From Panonychus citri (Eukaryota > Arthropoda > Arachnida > Trombidiformes > Tetranychidae): 64,000 bases of DNA. A program made the translations under genes and the position numbers. The DNA lies in the NCBI RefSeq assembly GCF_014898815.1, contig NW_026515508.1, positions 1-64,000 of the forward strand. Reading direction: 5' to 3'. Below the pieces are notes generated by a model. It saw nothing but the letters and a program-made list of their open reading frames with translations, did no database searches and was not told the DNA's origin. Positions 23,375-34,234 of this stretch are shown here, one piece after another; the first letter of the stretch is position 1, and every line of letters starts with the position of its first letter.

Positions 23375-23489
23375 GACTTGGAGTTGATGAGAAAAAAATG
23401 AATAAATTGATAGCCGTTAGATTAAGTGGACTCGAACAAGAGCAAAACTCGTTGCGATTAGAAGGTGAATATGAGATGAGATTCAGATA

Positions 23490-23720
23490 ATTCATTCAAA
23501 GAAAAGGGAAAATGAAAAGAGACAATTCGTTTGGTTTAATTAAACTAAAGATCTTTAATTAAAACTTTCTCTTTCTTTTTCTCTTTCCTCTTCCTTTTCT
23601 GTTGTCATCACAATTTACACACCGGTCTCATTATTTGGTTGTTGACTGTACATAAACGATACTCCAAATTACAGTAAACAATTACTGGTGCATCGATGTT
23701 AATCCAATGTAATGTATTTA
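23490..23720. repeat. FucT upstream flank repeat, unit 4
   Basis: Copy of the blocks at 16160-16440 and 19160-19400, lying upstream of FucT copy 5 (shared CACACCGGTCTCATTATT and TTACTGGTGCATCGATGTTA). Confidence 0.8.
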
Positions 23721-25748
23721 GCTAATTGTTGTTCTCATTGATAATCATATTCATTTTGTTAAAAGATATCAATGACTTCCTTATTTAGTTTCTATCAGAT
23801 AAGTTAATTGTTGTTCATCCATTTTGATTATCTTTGTTTTTGTTTTTGTCTTTGATTATTTGATTAACTACATTTCTTATTAGTGGTTAGAATTATAGAT
23901 TTTTAATTGTTCAAATAGATTAAGTTAGGATTTTAGTTTAACTTAATCATTTGTTTCCATTTAATTGTTGTTAATCCGATCGTATTGATTTGTCAGCTGA
24001 TTAACAGTAACTAATCAATGGATTTAAAAATTATCAATAGTCTTAATCAGTTTCGATATTGATTGTTGACAAAGAAAATATTCAATTACTTGAATGTAAA
24101 CAATCAGTTGATCAACTAATTAACTTAATTGATTCAATTTGTTGGCTACGAATTAATTTCTATCCTTTAATTGTCATGTTTCCTCATCACAATCAACTAA
24201 TTTGTATCAACCATGTATCATTATTATTATTGTTGCTTTTATTATCATTACATTGTAACAATTAAATCAATCATGACCAATTAATGTAATTAAAGTTAAC
24301 ACATGATTGATAAATAATAATTGTAATCATTATATTGCCTTTGAATTTAAACAGTTAACAATTAACTAGTCAATTCTTGATTCACCAATGTCAATGTCTT
24401 ATCCCAACGATTCAAGGTTAGATTACAATTAATCAGTCATTAATTAATAAAATCAACACACAGAGAGAGATTATCTAACAATTAAAATACTCACAGTTAA
24501 GATAATTGTAATTACTACAGATGGGTAATCCTTTTAATTACCTTGATTATCATCAAGTTGATTAACTAAATTAAAGATTTGAGAAAACAAACTTTTTTTT
24601 TCAACAAATTAGTCTTAATTGTAATTAAGTATAATAAACATTAACTAATTAATTACATTAATCATTTCTTTTTTTCGTTAATTGTTTAATCAAACGGAGG
24701 AAGAGGGAAAAAATTAAATGAGTAAACACATTGAAGACCTTTAGAGGTTAATAAAAAAACCAATTACAATCATAATTAAGTGGTAACAATTAATATCGTA
24801 ATAATTTACTAGTCAAATATGTATACACACAAACATATGTATATACAGTTTTAGTAGTGTAATTAACTAAATTGTCTAATCAATTTTGATCATTGTTATA
24901 ACTATTATAATAACTAAATTAGATGTTCGATTGTAACTCTGATCAGCTTTGTTGTTAATTGTTACAATTGATTCCTCGTGTATTCTGAATGTTGACAATC
25001 AATTTGTATCTTTTGATTTCATATCTTCCTTTGGCTTTGTTTTTGTATAGTAAATGAAGTGGGAAAATTTTCAATGATAAATTATCATGAAAATGAATGA
25101 AAACAATCAGTTAATTGTAGTTATCTCTGTGTCATTGGAATTGATTTAGTTCGATGTATCTTTATGATCACTACCATCGATATATATATAATAGATTAAT
25201 ATGTGTGTTTGGAAAGTTCCGTTAGAATTATTTTCCCCTCCGGTGAGTTGATGTTGTGTCACTAAATTGTGGCTGTTGATGTTTATCCTCTTAATTGTGG
25301 TTCATTCTAGTATCCAAGATGATGAAAGTGGAAGTGACGATGAGAATGGTGACAATAATGATGACAATAATCGAGGAATATTATATATATATATATTATT
25401 GAGAGGATCGGGAGGAAGAGCATTTTCTAAATGGACTCAGGTCTCGTTTTTTACCAATCAAAGTTCAGTAATCCCGCCTGGCGGATGTTGATTATTTACA
25501 AATGCATTTAAGAGACGAAGGATGAGAGAGAAGGAGGTGGAAGAGGAAGTGGAAGAAAAATAAATGTCAGAAATGGATATAAATAAATGGATAGATAATG
25601 AATGAGGTTGGTGAACGTAAATGAAAATTAAATTGATAATAACAAGATAAAGATATTAATCAGGATGATTGAACTATGTTCATTAGGTTTGTCTATTTCA
25701 TGTGTAGATTTGGTGTTGGATGATGTTGATGATAATGATGATGATGAT
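23721..25748. other. Intergenic, no supported gene
   Basis: AT-rich sequence dominated by ATTAA/TTAAT words. It holds FucT flank homology to about 23960, then unique-looking sequence. A plus-strand open frame at 25267-25491 begins with a hydrophobic stretch but is driven by TATA repeats and lacks a start or splice context. RNF144 3' UTR probably begins just left of 25749. Confidence 0.4.
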
Positions 25749-26857
25749 TTACAGATTAACAACACCGAATCCATCTTCCTCTTCATTGGGATCACCATCG
25801 TCTAAGTACTTGCAGGATGAACCACAACAACAGTTACAACAAAGGATACATGGTGATGCGATTAGGAATAAGGGTGAGGCCAAAAGTAATAGTAAACCAA
25901 ATCCAGCGAAAATAGCGATAACTTGAGTTCGATGCCAAATTACCGAAGGTCGGGAATGACCTAGCTTATTTTTACAAGGTCCTTTATCATAATGACGAAG
26001 TAAAAAATCATCCTGTAGATAAATGATAGAGAAAAATGAAAACAAAGATATTAATAAACTACGTCAGTAAGTTATTACTATTATGATAATAATTATCGTT
26101 ATAAATTAACAAGGTTATGGATGATGAATAAAAAAAAACATCAACTACTCATTATTCAGTTGATTATCATGATCACCCTTTTCAAATGAATACTAATTCA
26201 CTCTTTGGAAACTGTTAATAAAAGGAAAACTAATTCTCGGTTGATAGTTATGATTAAACTAATTGTCACACAGTTGAAGGAATAGCAAAAAGAAAATAAT
26301 TTCAATCATGTAGATATAACTTTCTATTAATAGATTCGTCACCATTAGTAACGGATTTCCGGAGATTCATCATGATTGACCATTGATATTATCTATTGAT
26401 GTCTTTTTTTGTGATATAATCATAATGTTTAAGGTTAATTGATTACAATTATAACTGTGATCATAATTGGAATTAATTAGTTTTTAAGTAAAAAAAAGGA
26501 GCTTAAATTTTTTAATGCAACTTAATTGTTATATCGGTGATGATTTTCTGATACAATTCATCTGATTGTTTCAAAATTTTGAATTTTCATCATCTTAATC
26601 AATCAAATTTTATCTTTTTCTTTATATCGATAATATAACCTACGATATCTATCATATGAATGAAATTTTCTCTCATTTGATTTTATGTAATAATAAGATT
26701 GGCCTGAAGACTCAATGGGATATCCACTTGAAGAGAAGGAAAAAAAAAGATTATTGATTGGAATCGACTGATAATGATGATGGAAGAGGAGAATAGACAG
26801 TTAGGTGGAAAAACAATTGTTTCGTGAGAAGAAAAAAATACTCAGTACATGATGAAA

Positions 26858-26906
<49 letters not shown>

Positions 26907-29198
26907 AGGGTAAATTATCAATTTTCTAAATATAAAACAATGACTTTTTTATGGTTAATGGAGTTTTTTTTACTTCCTTTTTAATATTCAAAATTAGCTT
27001 TTGATCAACGAATCTAATTGCTGTTGATTAAAAGAGGCGAGAAAAGAAAATGTTGAAAAAATATCCAGATTGAAGATTGAGGTGATAATCTTATCATACT
27101 AATGATGATGATGAATGATGTAACATCATCAACAACGTTAATCATCAATGAGTCCAGTAGTTAAAATAGTTAATGGGTTAATCTGATGTTTCAATGTTGT
27201 GATGATGATGTTTTTCACAAGTAGAAAAACAATAGAGTTATTTGTTTCCACTTGGAGATGATTATCGATTTGATGTGAAAATTAATCATTTTAGTAACGC
27301 ACATAGACATTCACATATGATTGGGATAATTTAGTTGATTGTTTTGTGAGAGAGGGAAGCAAAAAGTGACAAAAATAAAACACTAACCTCGAGTGATTGA
27401 AGGCAAAACCAGCAGAAAACGTGTTTACATTTACGGCACATCATTTGAGCGCATCCATCGTCTCTCTCAATCCAAACGGAGCATCGAGGGCAGCGTTTAA
27501 TGTTATTGAGACGGTTTGGTGAGCCACTTTGATTGTTCAATAAAAGGGCAAGGTCATCATCTTCTCCTGAAGGCCAACATGAGGTTCCAGGGTGAAAGGG
27601 TTTTCGGCATAGGTTACAATAGGTTTCATTGCACTTTTGACAATAAAATGAGGCCTTGTCCAGTTCCGGTGAAACGTTTAGCGACATCTTTGTGGACTGA
27701 GTTGACTTTGATGAGGTAAATGATGATGATGAGGGCAGAGAAACAGTTTGACATTTTGTTATGGTGCAAATGTTAACACAGTTTGGCTTTGGACACCAGG
27801 TTCGATTGGGATCTTCATCTACTTCCTGGTATAATTTGTACTTTTTGTACAGATTAAATGTCTCCTCTGGTACCAATAATTGTATCTCTTGGGGAGTGAA
27901 ACGATTTGGAGACATTGTTTTTATGAGAGATGTCATTAAACGATGATGATGATTAGGACCAGATGATGAGGAAATGTTATTATTACTAGCAGATGATGAT
28001 AATGTTGAGGATGGATGTTGTTTCAATAATTTGATTATCTCTGGACAATTTGAATCAGGGCAAGTTAAATTACAAACATTATTGTTTTCCTTTATATTTA
28101 TTGTCAGGTAAGTTTGTAGGCAATTGATACAGAAACGACATCCACAGGACCAAATTGTGTGCATCAATTGAGGTGATATCTCATTAAGACAGAGAGAGCA
28201 TCGTTCAATTGAATCTAATTCACGATTTCTCAGGGTACCAATTGATGATTCATGACGATAATGATAACCAGATCGACGAGTTGAGGGAAGGTGAGATATT
28301 GAAGCTGATGAAGATGAAGTTAATTTACCACTTTTAGGAAAGAGACATTTACTTGATGATGAAATTGAATTATGATGAGAAGTGTTGACATTTGAATGAT
28401 TCCTATGGTGATGGAGATGATTGTGAGGATGAGGATGATGATGGTGATTATGAGGGTGATTTAAGGATGAATGGTCATCGTTAATGTCAGGATTTAATGG
28501 TTCTTTTTCACCATTGTCCAGGTAAGACCATTTTGAAAATCGTCAATATCACCGAAACTGTAGGAAAGTTTCATTCGAAGGGTTGATTTTAAAGTTGATT
28601 CGGTTTCGGTGAGACGAGAGATAAATGGTTGGGTCACAGAACAAATTTTACTCGTTGGTTTAGCTGTACCTGGAATACTTTGACAGTCTAACCGTGAACC
28701 AGCTGATCGACTATTAGATCGAGATCCATCGAGTCCATTTCCATTTGAAGAAATTGTACCAACAGAATTTGATCCGTGATGTTGATTACTTTGATTATCT
28801 GAGGCTTCAGGGAAAATGGATGAAGATGATTTCTTTAAGAAAGGAACAGCTCGTTTCTTGAATAACCATTTGAAGGTGAAAAAATCAATTGCAGTTGAAG
28901 GTGTTGATGGTGATGATTGTTTCTTGGGGACACTAATTGATCCCAATTCAGTTGTGGTTGTTGTTGATTTACCTTTAGTACCAACGGTTAACGAGGGCAT
29001 TGTTGTTGTTGATTGTTGAGACTGGAATATATTTGTATTGGTGTCAAAAGATTGTTGTTGTTGTTGTTGTTGTTGTGATGATTGTTGTGATTGTTGTATT
29101 GAAGGTGAAGTTGATAGTTCAATTGGAAGAGTTAGTAAATTGTCAAGCAGTTTACTAGTTACACTAGAACAATTAATGTTCTCACTTTGATCACTCAT
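25749..29198 (-). CDS. RNF144: RNF144-type RBR E3 ubiquitin ligase, at least 3 coding exons
   Basis: The C-terminal exon (25749-26012) encodes DDFLLRHYDKGPCKNKLGHS, a tail anchor (about QVIAIFAGFGLLLLLASPLF) and a Cys-rich end, diagnostic of RNF144A/B. It joins across a 1,375-nt intron (26013-27387, GTTAGT...CTACAG) to the exon ending FCWFCLQSLE at 27388. That exon carries RING1 (RCSLCLNEISPQ...CGCRFCINCLQ), the IBR region (WCPKPNCVNIC...FYCQKC..TYCNLCRKPFHPG) and RING2 (KRCPRCSVWIERDDGCAQMM). The catalytic Cys should lie in RING2. The N-terminus (MSDQSENINCSS, start 29198) is a Ser/Gln/Thr-rich extension with a (Q)8 run. A candidate phase-1 intron at 28305-28552 restores frame between it and RING1, but this junction is inferred. 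The enzyme would act on endomembranes. Confidence 0.85.
26861..26904. repeat. (AG)n microsatellite in RNF144 intron
   Basis: About 22 AG units in the last intron of the RNF144-type gene. Confidence 0.95.
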
Positions 29199-30153
29199 AC
29201 TCTAATGATGGTAAAGATACTTAAATTATTCTTATTATCTGACTATCCTCTCCTTCACAATTATCACATACAATTAACTACTAATAAGTATAGTTGATAA
29301 AAGATAAAAATTGTCTCTCTCTCTCTCTCTCTTTTACCTGGTAAATATAATAATAATATTGTTCCTTAATGAGTGTTTGTATTATATAAACGTATTTATA
29401 TAATACCTTATAACAAGATAAGGTTCAATTTTACAAACATCATTTGGTTGACAAATATATTAATTGTTTTGTTGTTGTTGTTGAATGTTCAGATGACTTT
29501 GCCTGGATATAATATTATTACTACGAGATGAGAGATATGAGATGATGACGATGAAAAGAGAAGATAATGAAAATGTTCACTATTTAAATGGAAAATAATA
29601 ATCAATAGTAAACATTATCATTATAATTGTCCATTTAATCTTCATCTATAGTCAGTTGACCTACACCTTTTAGACCAAGAATCAATATGGATCCCATTTG
29701 ATGGATGAACAACAAATTGAAAACAATTGCAGTAGAATAAAAGAAAATTTCCTGGAAACAGAGTTAACTTGATGATTAACAATTTAGACTCTATGGGAAG
29801 GAGAAAAAAAAACCAAAACAATTAAAGAGTATCCATTGTATGAACCACAAAAGTGATCGAGTTTAAAGTGAAAAGAAAACAAAAAATCAAAACAAATCCA
29901 ACATTCGATTTATTTTGACGATAGATGTCACTAGTTGATCGATGTTCTCACAAGTAGACAAGTGAAAATTTGTAACTTGTCAATTAATGGAAATTACTAA
30001 ATTGTAACCATTAATTAACTAAATCAATGTTTATAACCTGTTCCTAAGACAACAAAGAGACTCTAGAAAATACCAAACCAAAGGTAAGAGATTCAATAAT
30101 AATGATAAAAGCGACAAAAACAAAAACAAAAACAAAACCATACATAACATTAC
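29199..30153. other. RNF144 upstream region, no gene seen
   Basis: Presumed promoter and 5' UTR of the RNF144-type gene on the minus strand, with a (CT)n run at about 29312-29332. The rest is AT-rich. An 11-bp word AGATGTCACTA at 29923-29933 recurs at 37229-37239. Confidence 0.4.
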
Positions 30154-30502
30154 ATGGAAAAACTGAAAACAAATCTCCGTCGTGAATTAATAACGAAAAT
30201 GGATCTCGTTGAGCAATTAGAAAAACTACCTCTTTGTGACATTATCAAAATGGGTCGTACATCTTTAATAGCTCATTTCAATTGACCGGATGTCGACGAA
30301 ATTCTGGCGAAAACAAGCAGAAGAACAGATAATATTGAGACACGATTCATGGCTACGCAAAGGCGAGGACATTTGGTACAAAAATCTACACGAGACAAAA
30401 AATGAAAAATTGACTAATAACAATGGATTCATCGGATCAACATCATATTGGAAAATAATCAAATTATGGTCAAAAAATAATATCAGATCTACAAACAATT
30501 AA
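30154..30502 (+). pseudogene. Possible F-box-like open frame, broken
   Basis: Two adjacent short frames read MDLVEQLEKLPLCDIIKMG (in 30154-30285) and, in the next frame, FWRKQAEEQIILRHDSWLRK followed by a W-rich tail (30290-30502). The first resembles the start of an F-box helix (Leu-x2-LPL-x2-II), and the second resembles the W-containing segment that often follows. A stop and a one-base shift separate them. The similarity is weak, so this may be noncoding or a small diverged gene remnant. It lies between RNF144 and FucT copy 6. Confidence 0.3.
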
Positions 30503-30740
30503 CCAACTATTCAATCAACATATAAAAATCCAATCGAATTCCTTCTGAACTTATTTCTAACTCGATCAAAGATTCGGAAGAAATACTAAAAACTAGTAAA
30601 ACAATCAAAGTAACGATCTAAAGAAGAACAATTAAACGAAAAGAATCGCGTTAATCATCTCCAAGTCGAAGTCTATTCTCTCGTTCTCTCTCTTCCTTGG
30701 TTGTTTCTTTTACCAATCGAAAGCTTTACTATCTCGCAAA

Positions 30741-32111
30741 CGGATAAAGTTCAATTATTACACAATAAACGAACTAACCAGTTAACCCAAAATTCACTTA
30801 ATTCATCATCACAAAGACGTAAAAATGAGCTCTGGTTATTGTTGACCAGGGGGCACTTATTACCTTTCATATGTTAATGTAAATGTAACAACAATACAAC
30901 ATTGAGGAGACAACGGGCATTTCTTTACTATTTGGTTTATATTCAATTAATTGAATGTTTTTCTTTGTCAACAATACATATCGACACTGGACTCTGGTCA
31001 TTGCTGGTCTCCTCTTTTGCCTCTATTTTATCATCAAACCAGCTGATACACCAGTCCGAGTCTCACTCTCACCAGAATCTCCAGCATTCAGTCCTGCCGT
31101 CCAACCGATTATCCTCCTGTGGACACCTGCCTTCGATAGTGATTCATGGTGGGGAGCTACGAGTTTACCGTTAGGTTGTGATTGTGTTGTCACTCGGAAT
31201 CGAAGTTTCTTGGCTCAAGCGAAAGTTGTAATTTTCTACTGGCGGAACACTAATCTCAAAGATTTGCCTAAATATAAATTTGAAGGTCAAACGTGGATCT
31301 GGCATCATATGGAATCTCCAATGAACACTTATAGACGATCTAGTTTAACCGCTTTCTCTAATTACATTGATTGTTGGTCCAGTTATCGAGCTGATTCAGA
31401 TTTTCCAACTCCATATGGAACCATTATACCAAAAATCAATCTCATGAATCTCACAAATCAGTTAGTGTTCCCTTTTCAAAGAAAAGTCGTAATGTGGCCT
31501 GGATGGTTTCCAATTGTGGAGCTTCATCGGGAAGAGATGAATATGCTAAAGAGTTAGCTCGTTACATTGATGTTGACATTTATGGTGCTTGTGGTTCATT
31601 TAAATGTCCAAGTTCAAAAGGATCATATTGTTACGAATATTTTGAGAAAAAGTATCGATACTATCTGTCTTTCGAGAATTCAATTTGTTCCGATTATTAT
31701 ACCGAGAAGATAATCAATCTTCTTAATTACACAGTCATTCCCATTGTTCTCGGTGGAGCCAATTATTCATCAGTTTTACCAAATCATTCGTATATCGATG
31801 CTCTTTCATTTAAATCACCTCGATACTTGGCGATGTTATTACTGAGTTTATCTGCCGACGAGAAAAGATACAATTCATATTTCGAGTGGAAATCTCGCTA
31901 TACGATCGACAATAACGATTATCGGATAGTTCTTTGCCAAATATGCTCCAGATTGAAACAATCAACCCAAAGTGGATTTTCATTTTCATCATCAACCAAA
32001 GATCACCATCAATTAAGACGATCAAATGTATTATGTAACCGTCGACATAAAGATCTGGTTAGTTGGTGGTTCAATGAAGGATCATGTAAATCATGGACTC
32101 CGATAAATTGA
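30741..32111 (+). pseudogene. Alpha-1,3-fucosyltransferase copy 6 (inverted, multiply disabled)
   Basis: This copy lies opposite to the main array. Four lesions are visible. The start ATG has become ACG at 30741. A ~162-bp insertion splits the membrane anchor and is flanked by similar CTCTGGTTATTGTTG and CTCTGGTCATTGCTGG words at 30830 and 30992. One A is missing near 31432 relative to copy 1. A CGA-to-TGA change at 32109 removes the last six residues. The rest reads well, including QTWIWHHMESPMNTY and SFENSICSDYYTEKIINLL. The stem is shorter than in copy 1 and distinct, so this is its own lineage rather than a simple duplicate. Confidence 0.85.
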
Positions 32112-32177
32112 TTCAAATTCTGGTCATAGTCATGCGATTGAACTTGAATTCACAAAGAAAAAGATTTTCAGAAAACA

Positions 32178-32596
32178 GGGAGTTACGAGCTTTTCTGATA
32201 GGAAATACATCGAGGAGATTTAGATTGTAACAATCAATTGGTCATGGATATTTTTCAATTAATCTTTGGTTTCTTCTTCATCTTCGTCCTCTTTATTGTT
32301 CCCTGACTGTTTTGATTTACCGGTCGCCTTGATTTCCAATGATTGTGTACATTTATCAAGCCGATTCAATGTTGTCTTTCGAGCGCTTCTCACATCTTCC
32401 CGTCCATTTGAATCGATATTATCCAATTTCAACATGCACCTTGTTAGCATTTCATCCAGGTATCTATACTCTTTACCTTGATATTCTCCGTCAAACTTTT
32501 CCACCTCAGATTCCAGTTGATCGGCCTCACCATCAATCTCAGCGACCATTTCCAGAGGATCTTTTTTCAACCTCTTAACGTTGTTTACATTTAAAG
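32178..32596 (-). pseudogene. Truncated inverted duplicate of BAG gene
   Basis: The segment is a near-identical copy of about 8548-8987 in reverse orientation. The BAG domain frame is open from LKKDPLEMVAEIDGEADQLE to a stop at 32259, but the start codon and first ~30 residues are missing. The acidic tail is seven residues shorter, and one Ser has become Gly (ATGKSKQ). It is joined on its right to FucT upstream-flank sequence and on its left to the FucT copy 6 3' flank. High identity indicates a recent event. Confidence 0.9.
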
Positions 32597-32839
32597 GAAG
32601 AGGAAAAGAAAGAAAAACTTGTAATTAAAGATCTTTAGTTTTGTTAATTGTCTTTTTGTTTAATAATAAATTATAATAATGCATTAATTTTGCTTTTCCC
32701 TTATCTTAAGAAAAATTAACCGAATCTCAAATATTAATCGAATATTCGCCTTCTAATCGCCGAGAGTTTTGATCTGTTTTCTCGAGTCCACTTAATCTAT
32801 AAGATTATCAAGTAATCTCTTCATTTTTTGGACCCATAA

Positions 32840-33075
32840 TAAAGTCGAAGTCTATTCTCTCTCTCTCTCTCTACTTTGTTTGTTTCTTTTTCCAGTCGAA
32901 AGCTTTACTATCTCGCAAATGGATGAAGTTCAATTATTACACAATAAACGAACTAACCAGTTAACCCAAAATTCACTTAATTCATCACAAAGACGTAAAA
33001 AATGGTTTAAACCAACAAACACCCTCTCAACTTGCCGCCTATTCAACATCATTACTTTCACCTGCAATTACAACC
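32840..33075 (+). pseudogene. FucT copy 7, N-terminal stub
   Basis: The leader and first 29 residues (MDEVQLLHNKRTNQLTQNSL, then NSSQRRKKW) match copy 1 almost exactly, with the start at 32920. After the Trp codon the sequence jumps, out of frame, to the copy 1 stem region (...GTTTAAACCAACAAACACCC). The membrane anchor is therefore deleted. Similarity ends near 33075 and the catalytic domain is absent. Confidence 0.85.
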
Positions 33076-33500
33076 CGAAATGTTGAATCAATCGGCTGAT
33101 AGAAAGTCAACTCATCGAAAACAATCGATCTTTTCTGGGAAAGATCGATTTTTTGTTCTATCGAATGATAATCGAAATGTTTTCATCTGTTTCTCTATAG
33201 AAAAGAAAATTTTTGAAAATTCAACCTTTAGATTGGTGTTTATTTTTTCCTAATTAATTAGTTGATTGATTTCTAGTTAATTTAATTATCCTCTGGTAAG
33301 TATTCAATCTTTTCTCTTGTCTACTTGTCGGTTCTATGGTTCATAATTTCTCTAATCATCTTTTGTATGTTCTTTTTTTTCATCTGGTGAAGGTCATTTG
33401 GATTTCTTATTGGAGGTTATTGTGAACCCGATTCTTCATTAATCTTTCACAAGTTTGTGCTCTCATTTTTTGGTGAATATTTTCATTTAATTCTATCATC
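33076..33500. other. Spacer and probable 5' UTR of the next gene
   Basis: AT-rich sequence between the FucT stub and the small membrane protein gene. An AATCGATC/GATCGATT-containing inverted segment lies near 33121-33155. No coding segment is supported. Confidence 0.4.
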
Positions 33501-33794
33501 ATGGTTAAAATCACTGGTCCCATTGTTGATACACCATCGGTTGTATTTAATGGAAAAGTTTACAAGAAGCAACTTGTTAATTACAACAAGTTTAGTTTCC
33601 TTGATTTTGATTGGAGAGGCTTAGCCAGATCTAATTGGTATATGCGTTATGTTTTCATCTCTACGGTCTTTGTTGGACTTCCCTTGCAATATTATTTCCA
33701 TCGATTAGTGAACTCACCCGAAAATAAGGCTTATTGGGTCGCTAAACGTAAAGCCGATCATGAGAAAGAGCAGAAAAAAGAATGGGATGTCTAA
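33501..33794 (+). CDS. Small single-pass membrane protein, unrecognised
   Basis: The 97-residue product has a polar N-terminus, one transmembrane helix at about residues 49-69 (YVFISTVFVGLPLQYYFHRL) and a charged Lys/Glu-rich C-terminus (KRKADHEKEQKKEWDV). The layout (short, one central helix, aromatic residues next to it, charged tail, no cleavable signal) resembles accessory subunits of mitochondrial respiratory complexes, but I cannot match it to a named subunit. The frame is intact, starts at a clean ATG (context ATCATCATGG) and sits tail-to-tail with MPND, about 440 bp apart. Confidence 0.7.
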   Translation: MVKITGPIVDTPSVVFNGKVYKKQLVNYNKFSFLDFDWRGLARSNWYMRYVFISTVFVGLPLQYYFHRLVNSPENKAYWVAKRKADHEKEQKKEWDV

Positions 33795-34234
33795 TTTTGT
33801 TCACTTCTCAAGAGACATTTATCCGATTTACCTGTTAACCAGATTTATCCCCATTGTTCATCATCAAGGAAGAAAATTGTAATTCAAACTAATGAATTTT
33901 TAGATCGTCTTGAGAAAATTTAGATTAAAACAACTATAAAGTTGAAGTGAATTACGTATTTAAGAGCTAAATGTTATTACTATTTATTAATTTGGTTCAC
34001 TATTTGTTGTTGTTGTTTTTTACAATGTAAGAATTTCCCTTTGTCAATTGGTTAGACATTATTGCTGAGATCAAGTTTTATCCATCGCTCTTTAATCAGG
34101 TTTGGTGTGGAGTTTGTCGATTAATGAAAATTATGAATAAATATCAATTGTATTCTTGTTAGAGATAAAAGGGGATTGTTGTTTTGTCATGGGAATTGGA
34201 CGATTTTGTTAATTGTGGCGAAGTGGAAATTACT
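33795..34234. other. Convergent 3' UTR region
   Basis: Lies between the stops of the small membrane protein gene (plus) and MPND (minus) and so holds both 3' ends. The part from 33948 is duplicated, inverted, at about 14100-14400. Confidence 0.6.

Noticed and set aside
23292..23495. Frame encoding (SL)n and a possible signal peptide
   Set aside because: Produced by the (GA)n microsatellite in the FucT copy 5 leader.
25267..25491. Plus-strand frame with a hydrophobic start and acidic middle, resembling a secreted protein
   Set aside because: Its first ATG and downstream part depend on TATATA and GATGA repeats, and no exon continuation was found.
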